Origin: Archegozetes longisetosus
Taxonomy: Eukaryota > Arthropoda > Arachnida > Sarcoptiformes > Trhypochthoniidae
Reading direction: 5' to 3'
Assembly (NCBI GenBank): GCA_018873245.2
Contig: JAEMBT020000009.1
Location: 3,870,242 to 3,934,241 of the forward strand
Length of the DNA: 64,000 bases
Below are positions 1-11,672 of this stretch, in pieces. Position 1 is the stretch's first letter, and the number at the start of each line of letters is the position of its first letter. Made by a program: the position numbers and the translations under genes. Under the pieces are notes generated by a model that saw only the letters and a list, made by a program, of their open reading frames with translations, ran no database searches and was not told the origin of the DNA.

Positions 1-688
1 TTGACAATTTACGAATTATCAGTAAAAGTACATCTAATGAAATCTTTTGACAATTAAGAATAATTTGATAAGTAAAATTCTTTTATCGATTACTTGAGAC
101 CTAATAAAGAAAGGATGAGTAATATTTCATTGTTATTGATGAGATTACTTTACAATTATTTAAAAGATTCACATTTATATGACTTAAGGTAAAAATGCTT
201 GTATATTTACGAAAGTATGTTTCAAACCTTCCAATATTATTATCTAGATGTGATATAATATCAAAGTCCTTGTTCAATGGATTATAAACTGTAATAAAAA
301 GTATGTAATTCTCATTGTATTTTATTTCAACATAAAAGTAGTCAAACAAACAGTTATATCCTCTTTATTTGTTGTGACTCAGGCTTTTCCTCTGACGAAC
401 AATACGTCAAATGAATCAGTTTTCAAATTAAAGACAACTTAACAATCATATGAAATCAGTTCAACCTGATAGAAATACATTAGTTTTACTTATAGTGTCA
501 AAACTGTAATCATCCGTCAAAAGTAGTGACACTAATTCATCTGAAAGTCCAATTAAGAATACTATCATTTGTTATTCTTCCATATGTGGAGAAACCTTTT
601 ATTTTATGATAAATGCTCTGTTCAGTTCACACAAGTTAATCTATGGATGATGTTTAGTGAGAGCCAAATCAAATGAATAATAAGTAAA
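1..688. other. Non-coding, no gene seen
   Basis: AT-rich sequence upstream of the first glycoprotein gene. The short reading frames show no protein-like composition or family resemblance. It may hold the promoter of the gene at 689, but I see no unambiguous core element. Confidence 0.5.
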
Positions 689-1351
689 ATGTGTTATGGA
701 TTGAAATACCTAAAAGTCTTTTTATTCGTATTCGTTAATCTGAGTCTGAAAACATTCAGTCACTCCATAAACAACTGCTCAACTATCGAAAGTTTAGGAA
801 GAAAATTCTACAGTTATCTAGATGTATACCATTTTGTGATTAGCTCTTCAATGAATAATGTGTCAATACATGTTTGTAATGGCAATTATTATAAACGGAG
901 TTTTGAATTAATATGTAATGCAAGTAATTATTTGTCCGGTTCAGATGTTTCTTTTTCTCGCAATGAAACTCTCAATGTTTGTCATGTAAAAGATGATAAA
1001 AAGTACTTTCTCTGTTTTAAAGATAAAATTTTGATAAAATGTGATACAAAAACAGATCTAAAAACTTTGTCAATTGTTCTGGGTGTAATTTTATTAGTTT
1101 CTGTTTTATTAATATTAATCATAGCATATGTTTGCATTCGCCATTATAAACAGAAATCCAAAGCATCGCATAGTGCTTTTTATATAAATCATCCAAATGA
1201 ATATAGTGATGTTATTACAAATGATTATTATTCTATTGACTCAAACTATTCGTCGATTTGTGGAGACATTACTCTTAGAATCTATAATGACATGCTTGAC
1301 AATCAGATTTCATGTTATGATATGATTGAAGAAAATCCTGTTTACACATAA
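689..1351 (+). CDS. Type I membrane glycoprotein, single six-Cys domain, ITIM-like tail
   Basis: Single-exon gene of 220 codons, family not recognised. An N-terminal hydrophobic signal peptide (about residues 7-24) precedes an ectodomain with six cysteines and several NxS/T glycosylation sequons. One transmembrane helix and a roughly 75-residue cytoplasmic tail follow. The ectodomain corresponds to only the membrane-proximal one of the two domains in the paralogues at 8756 and 14271, with the same landmarks: NC at the start, then VC, IC, VC, LCF and KC. The tail contains YYSI, then SNYSSI, which fits the ITIM consensus SxYxxI, and ends in ENPVYT with an NPxY endocytic/PTB-type motif. Cell-surface location is inferred from topology; signalling through the tail is a hypothesis. 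ATG at 689 is chosen because the signal peptide follows directly. Confidence 0.75.
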   Translation: MCYGLKYLKVFLFVFVNLSLKTFSHSINNCSTIESLGRKFYSYLDVYHFVISSSMNNVSIHVCNGNYYKRSFELICNASNYLSGSDVSFSRNETLNVCHVKDDKKYFLCFKDKILIKCDTKTDLKTLSIVLGVILLVSVLLILIIAYVCIRHYKQKSKASHSAFYINHPNEYSDVITNDYYSIDSNYSSICGDITLRIYNDMLDNQISCYDMIEENPVYT

Positions 1352-2440
1352 ACTCTGAATGAAGTTAAACCGAATCACTCGACATGAATTATTTCAATTA
1401 GTTTATTTACAAAGTTTAAAATAGGTTTATTTTTCAGGAATCGTCATAAAACAAGTGCCCATAAAGGAAAAAATTTTCATATCATTATTGATGCCTTCTT
1501 TACTCTAAATGTAATAAGTGGAGAATCATTCGAGCTCGTAATTTTGAATTTCTCTTAAAATTCAAACGGATTTGTCTTTAATCGGTACACACTAAAAATA
1601 ATTTGACTACTTTTCTTTTTTGGGTAACCTATGAAACACAGTAGAGTTTAAGAATTGTTGTTTTAAGTGAAATGCACTTAGTAATCTATTTCAAACTAAT
1701 TTATTATACTATATAAAATATCATTACTTATTAATAAGTAATTCTAAAATAAATATTATTCTTTCATTTTTCTGGTTATAGATTTTTGCCTACGATACTT
1801 TGAATTTTCAAAAAGTTTGGCAATAAACTCAATACACAAGTCATTTTCATCAAATTTAACTCAACTATTTCATGAAGTTGAAATTGATTGCAAATCTTAT
1901 TTCAGGATTAGGATTAGAAATAGTTCGCACTTATTTTAATGAGTAACTACTTTTTTGTACAAATTCTTAGGCGAGAAAGGTTTTTTCGTGTTTTATTTCA
2001 GCTTTCCAAGATTCCAAAAGTATAAATTCATGAATGGGTTACAATACTTTTATATAGTCTTATTATAATAAGAGTTCAAAATTTAAAGTCTTAGATCTCA
2101 AATCACAGTCGAAACCTTTTTAAGGTTGACAGTAATTATTGTCAAAGTAAGAAATTATTGTTTAATCACTAAAACACCGATTTAGTAATAAAGTTTTTAA
2201 ATTAATATCTGTATGCAATATATCATTCAAGGAGTCAATTTGTAAATTTTCGGCTAAATATGACATTAAAGTAAAAATTTTAGTTACTAAAATTCATAAA
2301 AGGACATATGAAGAACACATTGTATTTTACATGAGTTGTATTCATAAATAAGTTGATAGTAAATTGATTATTTTTTAACAATTTACTAAAAGGTAACAAA
2401 ATTAAACTTTGTAAGAATAATTATAAAGTGTACATTTGGT
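1352..2440. other. Intergenic, nothing recognised
   Basis: AT-rich with no open frame that resembles a protein. It includes the 3' flank of the gene ending at 1351. Confidence 0.4.
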
Positions 2441-2539
2441 TTTTTCACGATATACAAAAGTGGAGAGAATTGAACGAACCAGTAAGAAAGTTATTATAAA
2501 CCTAATTCAGGCCAAGGTTTACAACAAATAGAATAAATT

Positions 2540-3100
2540 CACGAAAAAACCGTCGAAAGTGTTGAGAAAGAGGTTATTAAGATAAAAGCAACTGATTCTG
2601 CTAAGACGTTACTATGAGGTGGTAGAAGAGCAACCAAAATTCGAACTGATAACAAAATTAAATATAAAGATGATATACGATCGAAGTACAGGTAATGATT
2701 GTTGCAGTGTACTATGGGTGCCCCTTAAGTTAAACGACGTGTTCGATAACTTTATATTTATTTGTTATTATCAATTATATTTTTTATTCAATACCTGCCA
2801 CTTTATTTTTCAATCATAACTAGGAATTTCAAGAGCTCAAAACCAAATCGAAGTCTGGCACAATCGCTGGGAGATACTGGTTAAAGGAACTCATGTTGAA
2901 GTTCACCATTTAGTTTGCGAATTTCAAATAGAACAACAAAATGTCTCTAACTAGATTGAAGTCATTTTAAGAGGAGAGCAACGATCCAAGCCGAAGAAAC
3001 GGGATGAAGAACGAAAATTAAGGTTTCAAACAATTATTAATAATCGAAAAAATCTGTTTTAGACGTTTAAACGGAGATTACTCAAAACTTATCCATGTAG
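2540..3100 (+). pseudogene. Decayed transposase fragment (MULE/FLYWCH-type C-terminal region)
   Basis: Across frames, the stretch 2540-3100 encodes pieces resembling the C-terminal part of FLYWCH/MULE-type transposase proteins. A helical segment rich in K, A and E covers 2550-2640. At about 2823-2920 a block NQIEVWHNRWE...VKGTH matches the familiar N-x-E-x-WHNR pattern, followed by a charged K/R/E-rich tail with an in-frame stop. No complete frame remains, so it is a dead fragment. The repeats at 3206-3270 may belong to the same element. Confidence 0.45.
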
Positions 3101-3205
3101 TATCACTTGAATTTCTTATTTGTTTTATTGAATATACCCATTTAGCATTTTTTCTCTTTTTCATTAAATTCACTTTAGACTAATATCCTAATTTCTCAAA
3201 ACTAA

Positions 3206-3270
3206 CCTGTCGATACTTTGCCTGTTGGTACTTTGCTTTGTTAGTATTTTGATTGTCGGTACGTCGACCC
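3206..3270. repeat. Degenerate short tandem repeat (about 16-bp units, TACCGACA-like)
   Basis: On the minus strand, units of about 16 bp resemble TACCAACAGGCAAAG and TATCGACAGG and are repeated about four times. Similar units recur inside the insertion at 11819-12483, suggesting subterminal repeats of one transposon family. Confidence 0.4.
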
Positions 3271-3364
3271 TGGCCACGAACATATAATCGGTCCTAATAT
3301 TCTAGCAAAGGCATAAAAGAAAACTTGTCTTTAAATAACAGTGTGTCGATCTTGAAGATAAGAC

Positions 3365-3602
3365 GAAATGAGAGAATATACTTAACTCCTGCTTGGGAGG
3401 CTCACTTGAGACCCAGTTGCAGAGAGAGATTTTGGCCGAAGTGATCGGATGGTGCTAATTCATAAAACAGAAGGCGTTTATAATCGGGGATGTGTGGGTG
3501 GCACATCACCACCGAAGAAATGTAGAGTTTATGAGATTCGAACCTAAAACTTTTATCCCAAATTTTGACTCGCTTGCCACTACACTACAGTGGACCTCTG
3601 GA
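3365..3602 (-). repeat. tRNA-derived SINE
   Basis: Read on the minus strand from about 3602, the head has an A-box-like TAGTGTAGTGGCAAGCGAG and, about 35 bp on, a B-box GGTTCGAATCTC, as in RNA polymerase III promoters of tRNA genes. It does not fold as a credible tRNA and continues into a body of higher GC content than the flanks. I could not find a convincing target-site duplication. Confidence 0.55.
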
Positions 3603-3950
3603 AAACTCTTTATACTAGCCTTCAATGGAAAATACATTGAGATTCAATAAATGTTATTTAAATGTACCACCATTATTACTTCAGATTATTTGGAGTAATG
3701 AAAATAAATCTGAACTACGGGGCAATATAAGATTCGTTCGGGTATAGCGTAATGAAGCTAATAGAGTATTATTCACAGTATACCTATCAGTTGCAATTAT
3801 TTTTCAAGCAAAATCCTAATATTAAATTCTTATTCTGTGTGTATAAGAAATTTTAATCTTTATATAATTTTAAATTAACTCTAAAACCGTTTATAGTAAA
3901 TTTCTACTTATGGTGAATACTGTATTCTACAACAAAGTCAAACCCCATAG

Positions 3951-6092
3951 TTAACCGAGCTCGGACATTGCCAAGGCATTTGGCTGCAACAATCGGTTCA
4001 TTATAAACGAGTTAGGGTATCAGATAAAGATTGATAAGAGGAAACGTTTATATCCTTTTGCATGGTAATGATAAACATAGTTCAAGTGAATCAAACGTCA
4101 ATCCGTTTCCTTAAAGTTTTCATTACTAAAATGAGTTCATTGATAAGATTATGAGATCATAATATTAATAATAGTAAAAATAAATAGCAGAAGCGATAAT
4201 AGAAAAATATAGTAATGACTTCTTACTTTAATGTAATTTATTCTTGCTTAATATTTATGAAATTTAATTCAAATTATGCTATTAATATAACGAATCTTAA
4301 TGTTACTGAAAATAAAGAGTTAAGAAAACTCGTCGGCCTATTGAAAGTTTAGTTAAAAAATATTTGTTACAGATTATTATATTCCGGTTGATAAATTGGA
4401 TGGATATGTTTATATAGATTAAAACACAAGTTTTTATAAAGGTAAAAGAAATAAATATTTTTGTGAAGGTGAAGATAGTCATAAGAGATATTTCAATGGA
4501 AATATTTTGTAAAGGTGTGAAGGCGTCAGTCATTTAAGAATTATTGAATCAGTGCTATTATATTAGGTTTGACAAGTCTAATATCCGTTTATATTATTTC
4601 TTGTGTGATATAATTTTGCATGAAGTACAAAAACAGAAGAAATTCATTCATAAACAGAATTATTCGATGAGTGAATATATTGATACGACGAGTGACTATG
4701 ATTCAATTGATTTGACTTGACTATAACTATTAAAATCTGGATGATCTAAATCAAAATTCAATGAAAATTAATTTTTATGTTCAAAATATTGTAAAATTCA
4801 TGTGAGAAATTCTCTCTATGGAGCATCCATAAAATAGACTTGACAAACTCAATTGAATATCTATCTCGTTTGAGTACAACTGTTAAACTATTCGAAATCA
4901 TTCTAAGGTTTTCGATAAGTGAGTTTTGATAAAGTGATCACTTATTTCAAAATCAATCTTATATTCATATGAGTAAAATTGTTAATTATAAGTTTTTCTC
5001 TCTTTTAGTGTAAAGACAACATTTATTTATTAGATGAAAATAAGTTAGAGAGCAATTGCCACTTTAATGAGTTGATCTCCAGTAATCATGATTACTGAAA
5101 AATTTCATGAATTTTAGAATCGAATTCTAGATAGCGATATTCTCAGAAAATATATCATTTGTTGATTTCGTTTTCTCAACTTATTGCATAATTATTTAGG
5201 ATATTGTAATCAAACAATACTAAAATTTTTAGGTTAATCATCAATTATTAATTGACTTTAAGCAATGCTTTTTGAAATCTATTTTAACAGATTTTACTTA
5301 ATATTAATTTTTGCTAATCTTAATCTTACTTTTATTGAATGTGACCGAAAATATTTGCTAAATGCAACTCATTCCTGAAACAGTTGTCCATCTATTGATT
5401 ATTTTCGTCAAGAAGTGAGAAATAATAGCAATTATCATCTATTGATAAAAGAGAACACAACACATTTGAAAATTAGAGAATGTAATAGTTACAATAAAAC
5501 TGAGTTGATTTTTTACATTAGATGTCGTTTAAATCGAACATGGATAAGAACTTCAACTTTAAATTTACATCAACTCTCTAAAAGTGACACTGGTTGTATG
5601 AAAAAAGACAACCTAACAACCAATGATAGAATTCGAAGTTATTATTGCTTTAATGATCAGTATTGCAACAATAGAATTGACAATACTATTAACAATACTT
5701 TTAGTAACTATACGTACAACTGTTCACGTGTTGAAGACTTCAGCAGAGAATTTGATGAAAAATTAGATCTATACCATTATGTTATTGACTATTCATTTAA
5801 TAGTGTATTGATATATGTCTGTGATCGCCTTAATAATTATATACTGACTTTTGAACTATTATGTAATGAAAGTAGTCATCAATGGTATAGTCTTCGTAAT
5901 CGTGTTCATTATGATACAAATCCTGATATTTGTCGAATGAAAGAACAGAAAAGTAAATACCATCTCTGCTTTGATATACCAGTTTTGATAACGTGTAATA
6001 AGAGATCTAAAAAGTTCGTTTTGAAAGTAATTTATGATGCATTTATACTCTTATTACTTATCATCAACATAATTATGATTTTTATTATCTGT
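3951..6092 (+). repeat. Tandem duplication unit A of the glycoprotein array
   Basis: This roughly 2.14-kb stretch is nearly identical to 7441-9583, at an offset of about 3,490 bp. It starts at TTAACCGAG and ends abruptly at the transmembrane/cytoplasm boundary of the glycoprotein gene. It includes a degraded upstream paralogue, the 5' flank and the ectodomain-coding region. A more diverged third unit covers about 13340-15351. Confidence 0.8.
4215..4720 (+). pseudogene. Degraded paralogue of the six-Cys ITIM-like glycoproteins (unit A)
   Basis: This is a frame-broken relative of the array genes. From ATG 4215 a frame of asparagine-rich, glycoprotein-like sequence runs to a stop near 4352. In shifted frames follow a short segment resembling the KYxxC...C end of the six-Cys domain (around 4460-4520), a hydrophobic segment AIILGLTSLISVYIISCVI (around 4550-4610) and a tail ending SDYDSIDLT at 4720. 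The SxYxxI motif matches the tails of the intact genes. Several stops and frame changes rule out a working product unless there are introns I cannot place. Confidence 0.55.
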
Positions 6093-6284
6093 CATTATAA
6101 ACATAAGTCCAGAGTATTTAACGTTAATTTAAATGGTAATGAATTTAATAGTAATATGGAAAGATACGATGATGTTATAAATGAAAGCATTTATCACAGT
6201 TATGAGGAAATATATTTTGATCATATTACTCTCATGGAAGTAGTTAATGGCACATCTGTCGAGTACACCGAAATATCTGAATGA
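5265..6284 (+). pseudogene. Two-domain six-Cys glycoprotein with divergent ITIM tail; premature TGA
   Basis: Paralogue of the intact gene at 8756, almost identical through signal peptide, both six-Cys domains and transmembrane helix, but codon 38 is TGA (5376-5378) where the sister gene has TCA. The frame is otherwise open to 6284. The nonsense codon falls just after the signal peptide, so the gene is probably inactive, unless translation starts downstream or this is a base error. The cytoplasmic tail is unrelated to those of the other copies. It carries RYDDV, SYEEI (which resembles the preferred Src-family SH2 ligand) and VEYTEI, a canonical ITIM (VxYxxI). The switch occurs exactly after the transmembrane helix. 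Confidence 0.75.
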
Positions 6285-7440
6285 ATATAAATGAAGTTAA
6301 ACACAAATTATTGTGATAATAGTTAATTAGTTAATGAGAAGAATGTGTTATAATGATATTGTAACATTATAGATCAGCGATTCCCAAACTTTTTTTCTTG
6401 CAGACTACCTGAGCCTCTAGAATATTAATTAATGTGTTTTAAAGTACTAAATTTATTCATTAAAAAATTTGATGCTGCGATCCACAATTTGGAACCCAGA
6501 GGTAGATAATGGTATAATCTTGAGCACAAAGCATAGTTTAGTTCTAAAGTTATATTCAAATAGCCTTACATTTAATAGTTTTGTTTGATAAGATACTCCT
6601 GCCTTCGAGATACTTCTGCTCTGTTAATACGTTTGCTATCACTTAGAGAATTTTGCTTTTTTTGTTAATTGAAAGCACATATTATTTATGTATACTATTT
6701 TTGAAAATTATCAGTTATAATTAATGAAGAATTGATGAGAAAGAGTAGGATCTCATTGTTGTAACTATTTGTTAGCAACTAATTAACCTATGTGAATTTA
6801 TTCTTTAAGTTTTAGAAATTTCGTTAAAACTTATTTATTAAAACCATAAAAATCAGTTCGGTTAGTTTTGTCAACGACTATATACTCAATGACAGTAGAG
6901 AGTCTGATAAGATTTGACTCTCTAAAAGACAATTTATTGTATAGTAACTATTTTTAAAAGTTTTTAAAATTTTAAAGCAGTTGTTTTACATATATTTAAT
7001 ATCAAGATTGATTGAAAGTCGATAAATAATCGGACAATTCAACAAAAATAAAGTATAATTAATTAATGCATGAGATAGTGTTGAATGTTCAACAAATTGT
7101 TTTGTTTTTATTATGTATGATTATTTGTCGTATTTTAATCAATGATGACATTAATTTGCATAAAGAATTGATTAAAAATTTTGTAAGCTTCTAAAATAAT
7201 CTACAATACAAACAAAATGTGCTTTAAAGGATGCTATAGTATGTGGATGTTGAAATTATTTGCAAGATGGATGAATTATTCTAGTAAGTTCTATTGGAGT
7301 AATTGGGCGATGATTTTTCGATTCTGATGAATGAAACTAAACTATTAATACATTGAAAATGATTTGATATTTTTGTTTCACTGAGATATCATTTGTAAAA
7401 ATGCTACAGACCTATTTACTCAAATAATGTGATTCTTCAT
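6285..7440. other. Intergenic spacer between array units
   Basis: AT-rich, with no gene seen. It is not shared with the spacer following 9832, so the duplication covers the genes and not this spacer. Confidence 0.45.
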
Positions 7441-9583
7441 TTAACCGAGTTCGGACATTGCCAAGGCATTTGGCTGCAACAATCTGTTCACTATAAACGA
7501 GTTAGGGTATCAGACAAAGATTGATAAGAGGAAACGTTTATATCCTTTTGTGTGTTAATGATAAATATAGTTCAAGTGAATCAAACGTCAATCCGTTTCC
7601 TTAAAGTTTTCATTACTAAAATGAATTCATTGATAAGATTATGCGATCATAATATTAATAATAGTAAAAATAAATAGCAGAAGCGATAATAGAAAAATAT
7701 AGTAATGACTTCTTATTTTAATGTAACTCATTCTTACTTAATATTTATGAAATTTAACTCAAATTATGCTATTAATATAACGAATCTTAATGTTACTGAA
7801 AATAAAGAGTTAAGAAAACTCGTCGGCCTATTGAAAGTTTTAGTTAAAAAATATTTGTTACAGATTATTATATTCCGGTTGATAAATTGGATGGATATGT
7901 TTATATAGATTAAAACACAAGTTTTTATAAAGGTAAAAGAAATAAATATTTTTGTGAAGATGAAGATAATCATAAGAGATATTTCAATGAAAATATTTTG
8001 TAAAGATGTGAAGGCATCAGTCATTTAAGAATTATTGATATCAGTGCTATTATATTAGGTTTGACAAGTCTAATATCCGTTTATATTATTTCTTGTGTGA
8101 TATAATTTTGCATGAAGTACAAAAACAGAAGAAATTCATTCATAAACAGAATTATTCGATGAGTGAATATATTGATACGACGAGTGACTATGATTCAATT
8201 GATTTGACTTGACTATAACTATTAAAATCTGGATGATCTAAATCAAAATTTAGCAAAAATTAACTTTCATGTTCTGAATATTAAGAAATTCACGCGAGAA
8301 ATTCTCTCTATGAAGCCTTCATAAAATAGACTTGACAAACTCAATTGAATATCTATCTCGTTTGAGTACAACTGTTAACCTATTTGAAATCATTCTGAGA
8401 TTTTTGATAAGTGAGTTTTGATAAGGTGATCATTTATTTCAAAATCAATTTGATATTTATATAACTCAAATTGTTAATTAAAGTTTTTCTCTCTTTTAGT
8501 GTAGAGACAACATTAATTTATTAGATGAAAATAAGTTAGAGAGCAATTGCCACTTTAATGAGTTGATCTCCAGGAATCATGATTACTGAAAAATTTCATG
8601 ATTTTTAGAATCGAATTCTAGATAGCGATATTCTCAAAAAATATATCATTTGTTGATTTCATTTTCTCAACTTATTGCATAATTATTTAGGATATTGTAA
8701 TCAAACAATACTAAAATTTTTAGGTTAATCATCAATTATTAATTGACTTTAAGCAATGCTTTTTGAAATCTATTTTAACAGATTTTACTTAATATTAATT
8801 TTTGCTAATCTTAATCTTACTTTTATTGAATGTGACCGAAAATATTTGCTAAATGCAACTCATTCCTCAAACAGTTGTCCATCTATTGATTATTTTCGTC
8901 AAGAAGTGAGAAATAATAGCAATTATCATTTATTACTGAACAATAAAACAAAATATTTGAAAATTAGAGAATGTAATAGCTACAATAAAACTGACTTGAT
9001 TTTTGAGATGAAGTGTGATTCAAATAGAAAATGGATAAGAACTTCAACTAAATATTTCTATGAACTCTCTAAAAGAAACACTGGTTGTGTGAATAAAGAC
9101 AACCTAACAACCAATGATAGAATTCGAAGTTATTATTGCTTTAATGATCAGTATTGCAACAATAGAATTGACAATACTATTAATAATACTTTTAGTAACT
9201 ATACGTACAACTGTTCACGTGTTGAAGACTTCAGGAGAGAATTTGATGAAAAATTAGATCAATACTATCATGTTATTGACCATTCATTTAATAGTGTATT
9301 GGTATATGTCTGTGATCGCGTTAATAATTATATACTGACTTTTGAACTATTATGTAATGAAAGTAGTCATCAATGGTATAGTCTTCGTAATCGTGTTCAT
9401 TATGATACAAATCCTGATATTTGTCGAATGAAAGAACAGAAAAGTAAATACCATCTCTGCTTTGATATACCAGTTTTGATAACGTGTAATAAGAGATCTA
9501 AAAAGTTCGTTTTGAAAGTAACTTATGGTACATTTATACTCTTATTACTTATCATCAACATAATTATGATTTTTATTATACGT
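7441..9583 (+). repeat. Tandem duplication unit B of the glycoprotein array
   Basis: Partner of 3951-6092. Identity is high over non-coding as well as coding parts, so the duplication is recent or has been homogenised by gene conversion. Confidence 0.8.
7705..8212 (+). pseudogene. Degraded paralogue of the six-Cys ITIM-like glycoproteins (unit B)
   Basis: Counterpart of 4215-4720, with the same broken structure: ATG 7705, a short asparagine-rich frame, frame changes, a hydrophobic segment and a tail ending SDYDSIDLT at 8212. One frame is open slightly further than in unit A (to 7908), because a single extra T removes a stop. The shared lesions show the copy was already dead before the unit was duplicated. 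Confidence 0.55.
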
Positions 9584-9832
9584 TATTTGAAGCAGAAAAC
9601 TAAAGTATCACGAACTTCTTCACGCATCAATTACCCGAATGAATATAACGCTTATGCTACGAATGATTATTATTCGATTGGCTCAAGTTATGATTCAATT
9701 GATAGTGTTAATATTTCTCTCAAAATCAATAATGATGTTCCTGACAATCAGATCTCAATTCAGGATAAGACTGAAGAAAATCAAAACTATGTGTTAACTC
9801 CGAATAAAGTTAAACGGAGTAAAACATTATAA
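8756..9832 (+). CDS. Type I membrane glycoprotein, two six-Cys domains, ITIM-like tail (intact)
   Basis: Intact 358-codon single-exon gene, family not recognised. The signal peptide spans residues 1-25. Domain 1 has Cys 41, 73, 87, 111, 128 and 134; domain 2 has Cys 153, 186, 200, 223, 235 and 244. Their spacings (32/14/24/17/6 and 33/14/23/12/9) and shared landmarks (an acidic-F-R-x-E block after C1, F-E-x-x-C at C3, CF at C5, CN at C6) show an internal duplication. Many NxS/T sequons lie between them. The transmembrane helix spans about 258-275, followed by basic residues RYLKQK. The tail has YYSI (305-308) and SSYDSI (310-315), the latter fitting SxYxxI. A surface receptor or adhesion protein is inferred from architecture only. 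The GC...YYCF...CN end of domain 1 faintly recalls Ly6/uPAR domains. Confidence 0.85.
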   Translation: MLFEIYFNRFYLILIFANLNLTFIECDRKYLLNATHSSNSCPSIDYFRQEVRNNSNYHLLLNNKTKYLKIRECNSYNKTDLIFEMKCDSNRKWIRTSTKYFYELSKRNTGCVNKDNLTTNDRIRSYYCFNDQYCNNRIDNTINNTFSNYTYNCSRVEDFRREFDEKLDQYYHVIDHSFNSVLVYVCDRVNNYILTFELLCNESSHQWYSLRNRVHYDTNPDICRMKEQKSKYHLCFDIPVLITCNKRSKKFVLKVTYGTFILLLLIINIIMIFIIRYLKQKTKVSRTSSRINYPNEYNAYATNDYYSIGSSYDSIDSVNISLKINNDVPDNQISIQDKTEENQNYVLTPNKVKRSKTL

Positions 9833-10642
9833 AATTCATTTGAAATACCTTGCAATATGAAATATGCAAAACCTTAATTATTGAACTCACTAATCAAACC
9901 CTTTATAAAAATGATGAATAAAAAAGCTGTAAAATAACTTTTTTGTTAATTCAATTAATCTATTGAAGAATTTAATACATCATGGGGTAAATGCTATAGA
10001 ATTCTAACTCTAATTCAAATTTTATTACAGATAGCACTTCAAAGTTCTCGTCCAACAATTACTTATTTTTCAGTATTTTTAATAAACTAATTGACAATAA
10101 AAAAATTTCGCACTATTAGCTTATTATTCATACAGGACTAATCCGGGCTACTGTATCTAAGAAGGTTCTCCACCCCTCACTCCCAAGTGTGATACATCAT
10201 TGGATTCAGTTCACCGAGCTGAACATTTTGAAAGATGCCTTTTTTCACAAAAAATATATCCTCGAAATCAATCATGATTAATATTTGAATTGAATTTTTA
10301 TTATTTATACACGCCGTTCACTCAAATAATTGCTAATATCATGTGAGGGTGTGTTTAACAATATAGAATACATTAAAATAAAATAATAACAATCAATTTG
10401 AAAAACTAAGAATAAAATGAACGAATTTTCAAATTAATTACAAAATCCTTGAAATTATTAATTTTACGAATATGGACATCTATTTCGTTGAAAAATTCAG
10501 CACCCGAATAAAAAATAGGGTTAAGAAAAACAGTCAAATGACTTTTAGGTGAACTTAGCTCGTTATTCGTTGAAGATATAGTATTTCGAAGTTCTTTAAA
10601 ATTAAAAAGAAATGACATCTAAAAGTAGATAACTTCAAATGT
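9833..10642. other. Intergenic, no gene; GC-richer island at about 10137-10225
   Basis: Mostly AT-rich. The stretch near 10137-10225 is less AT-rich and may be a repeat fragment, but I found no diagnostic ends. Confidence 0.35.
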
Positions 10643-10950
10643 GTGAGTGTGGATGGTTTCAAGGAATATGCTATCTGTTATACTGAATGGGACACTTTAT
10701 TGAAAACATGTGAGTTTTTAAGATCATTCAATGAAATAAAACTGTTGTCAGGTCAGATATATTCAAGTATATGTTTTGTTATTCCTCTTTTAAGTCATTC
10801 ATTTGAACACATCAAATCAACAAATGAAACATCATTGAGTTATTGTTCAATACCTATTGAAACCAAATTAAAAGATTATTCTCATCGCTTGAAAAACAAT
10901 TATAGTTATTTTGCAGTTTTGTTGGATCCGAGACTCAATATCCATTATTT

Positions 10951-11672
10951 TAATGCTGCGCGTTTTTAGACTTTGGACTTTAGACTTGGACTTTAGACTA
11001 TTTCTAAAGTCTAGAAAAAATTTTAGACCATATCTAAAGTCTAAGTCTAAAGTCTAAACGTATTCTAAAAGTCTAAGTCTGAAGTCTTAAACTAGCCTAG
11101 ACTTTTAGACCTCAACAAAAAAGATTTTAAAGTAACCACTTTCTGAGAAATTTAATATATTGAATTGTCATATAAAATCAAAAGATAGTATCTTTTATTT
11201 ATTTGACACGATTTTTTCAACTTTTTGTTGCAATAGTTCAATGAATTGGTCATAGAGACTATTTTAAACTTATTGTAGTCATCAATAAGTTATAACTTGA
11301 AAAGAACTTCAAAACAGATTCAGAGTATGAAGCTGTAGTTTTAGAAAGTGATGAGTGTTGAAAAACCTCAAAGAAAGTCATGGAAATAGGATCATTTTGA
11401 AAAATGAGTGAAAAAAGAATAGAATGTAAGTTTTGTTCTAAAGATTTCAGTGAAAAAACAGGAATCGATTCCCTTCAATATCATTAAAAATCACAAATTA
11501 TTAAAATTTTTTAGGTCTAAAAGTCTAATCTAAGTCTAAAGCTTTAGATTAAGTCTAAGTCTAAAGTCTAAAAGATCTTTTAGACGAGAGGTCTAAAGTC
11601 TAAACAAAATTTTAGGCTTGAAGTTTAAAGTCTAGAGCATTAGACACCAAATCTAGACTTTACGCAGCATTA
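10951..11672. mobile_element. 722-bp hAT-type MITE with TCTAAAG-rich core, nested in hAT transposase
   Basis: The ends form an inverted repeat, TAATGCTGCG at 10951-10960 and CGCAGCATTA at 11663-11672. They are flanked by the exact 8-bp duplication CATTATTT (10943-10950 and 11673-11680). The interior holds many permutations of AGTCTAAAGTCTA on both sides (10965-11110 and 11510-11660). It has no coding capacity. Confidence 0.85.

Noticed and set aside
300-315. ITAM in the glycoprotein tails (residue numbers of the 8756 protein)
   Set aside because: The two YxxI motifs are only a few residues apart, far from the 6-8-residue ITAM spacing. A single ITIM-like motif fits better.
2619-2819. 66-codon frame as a small gene
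   Set aside because: Part of a decayed transposase region with stops; composition changes midway.
10965-11660. CRISPR-like repeats (AGTCTAAAG units)
   Set aside because: No regular spacers, and units run into each other in permuted form. The block lies within a MITE with 8-bp duplications in a eukaryotic genome.
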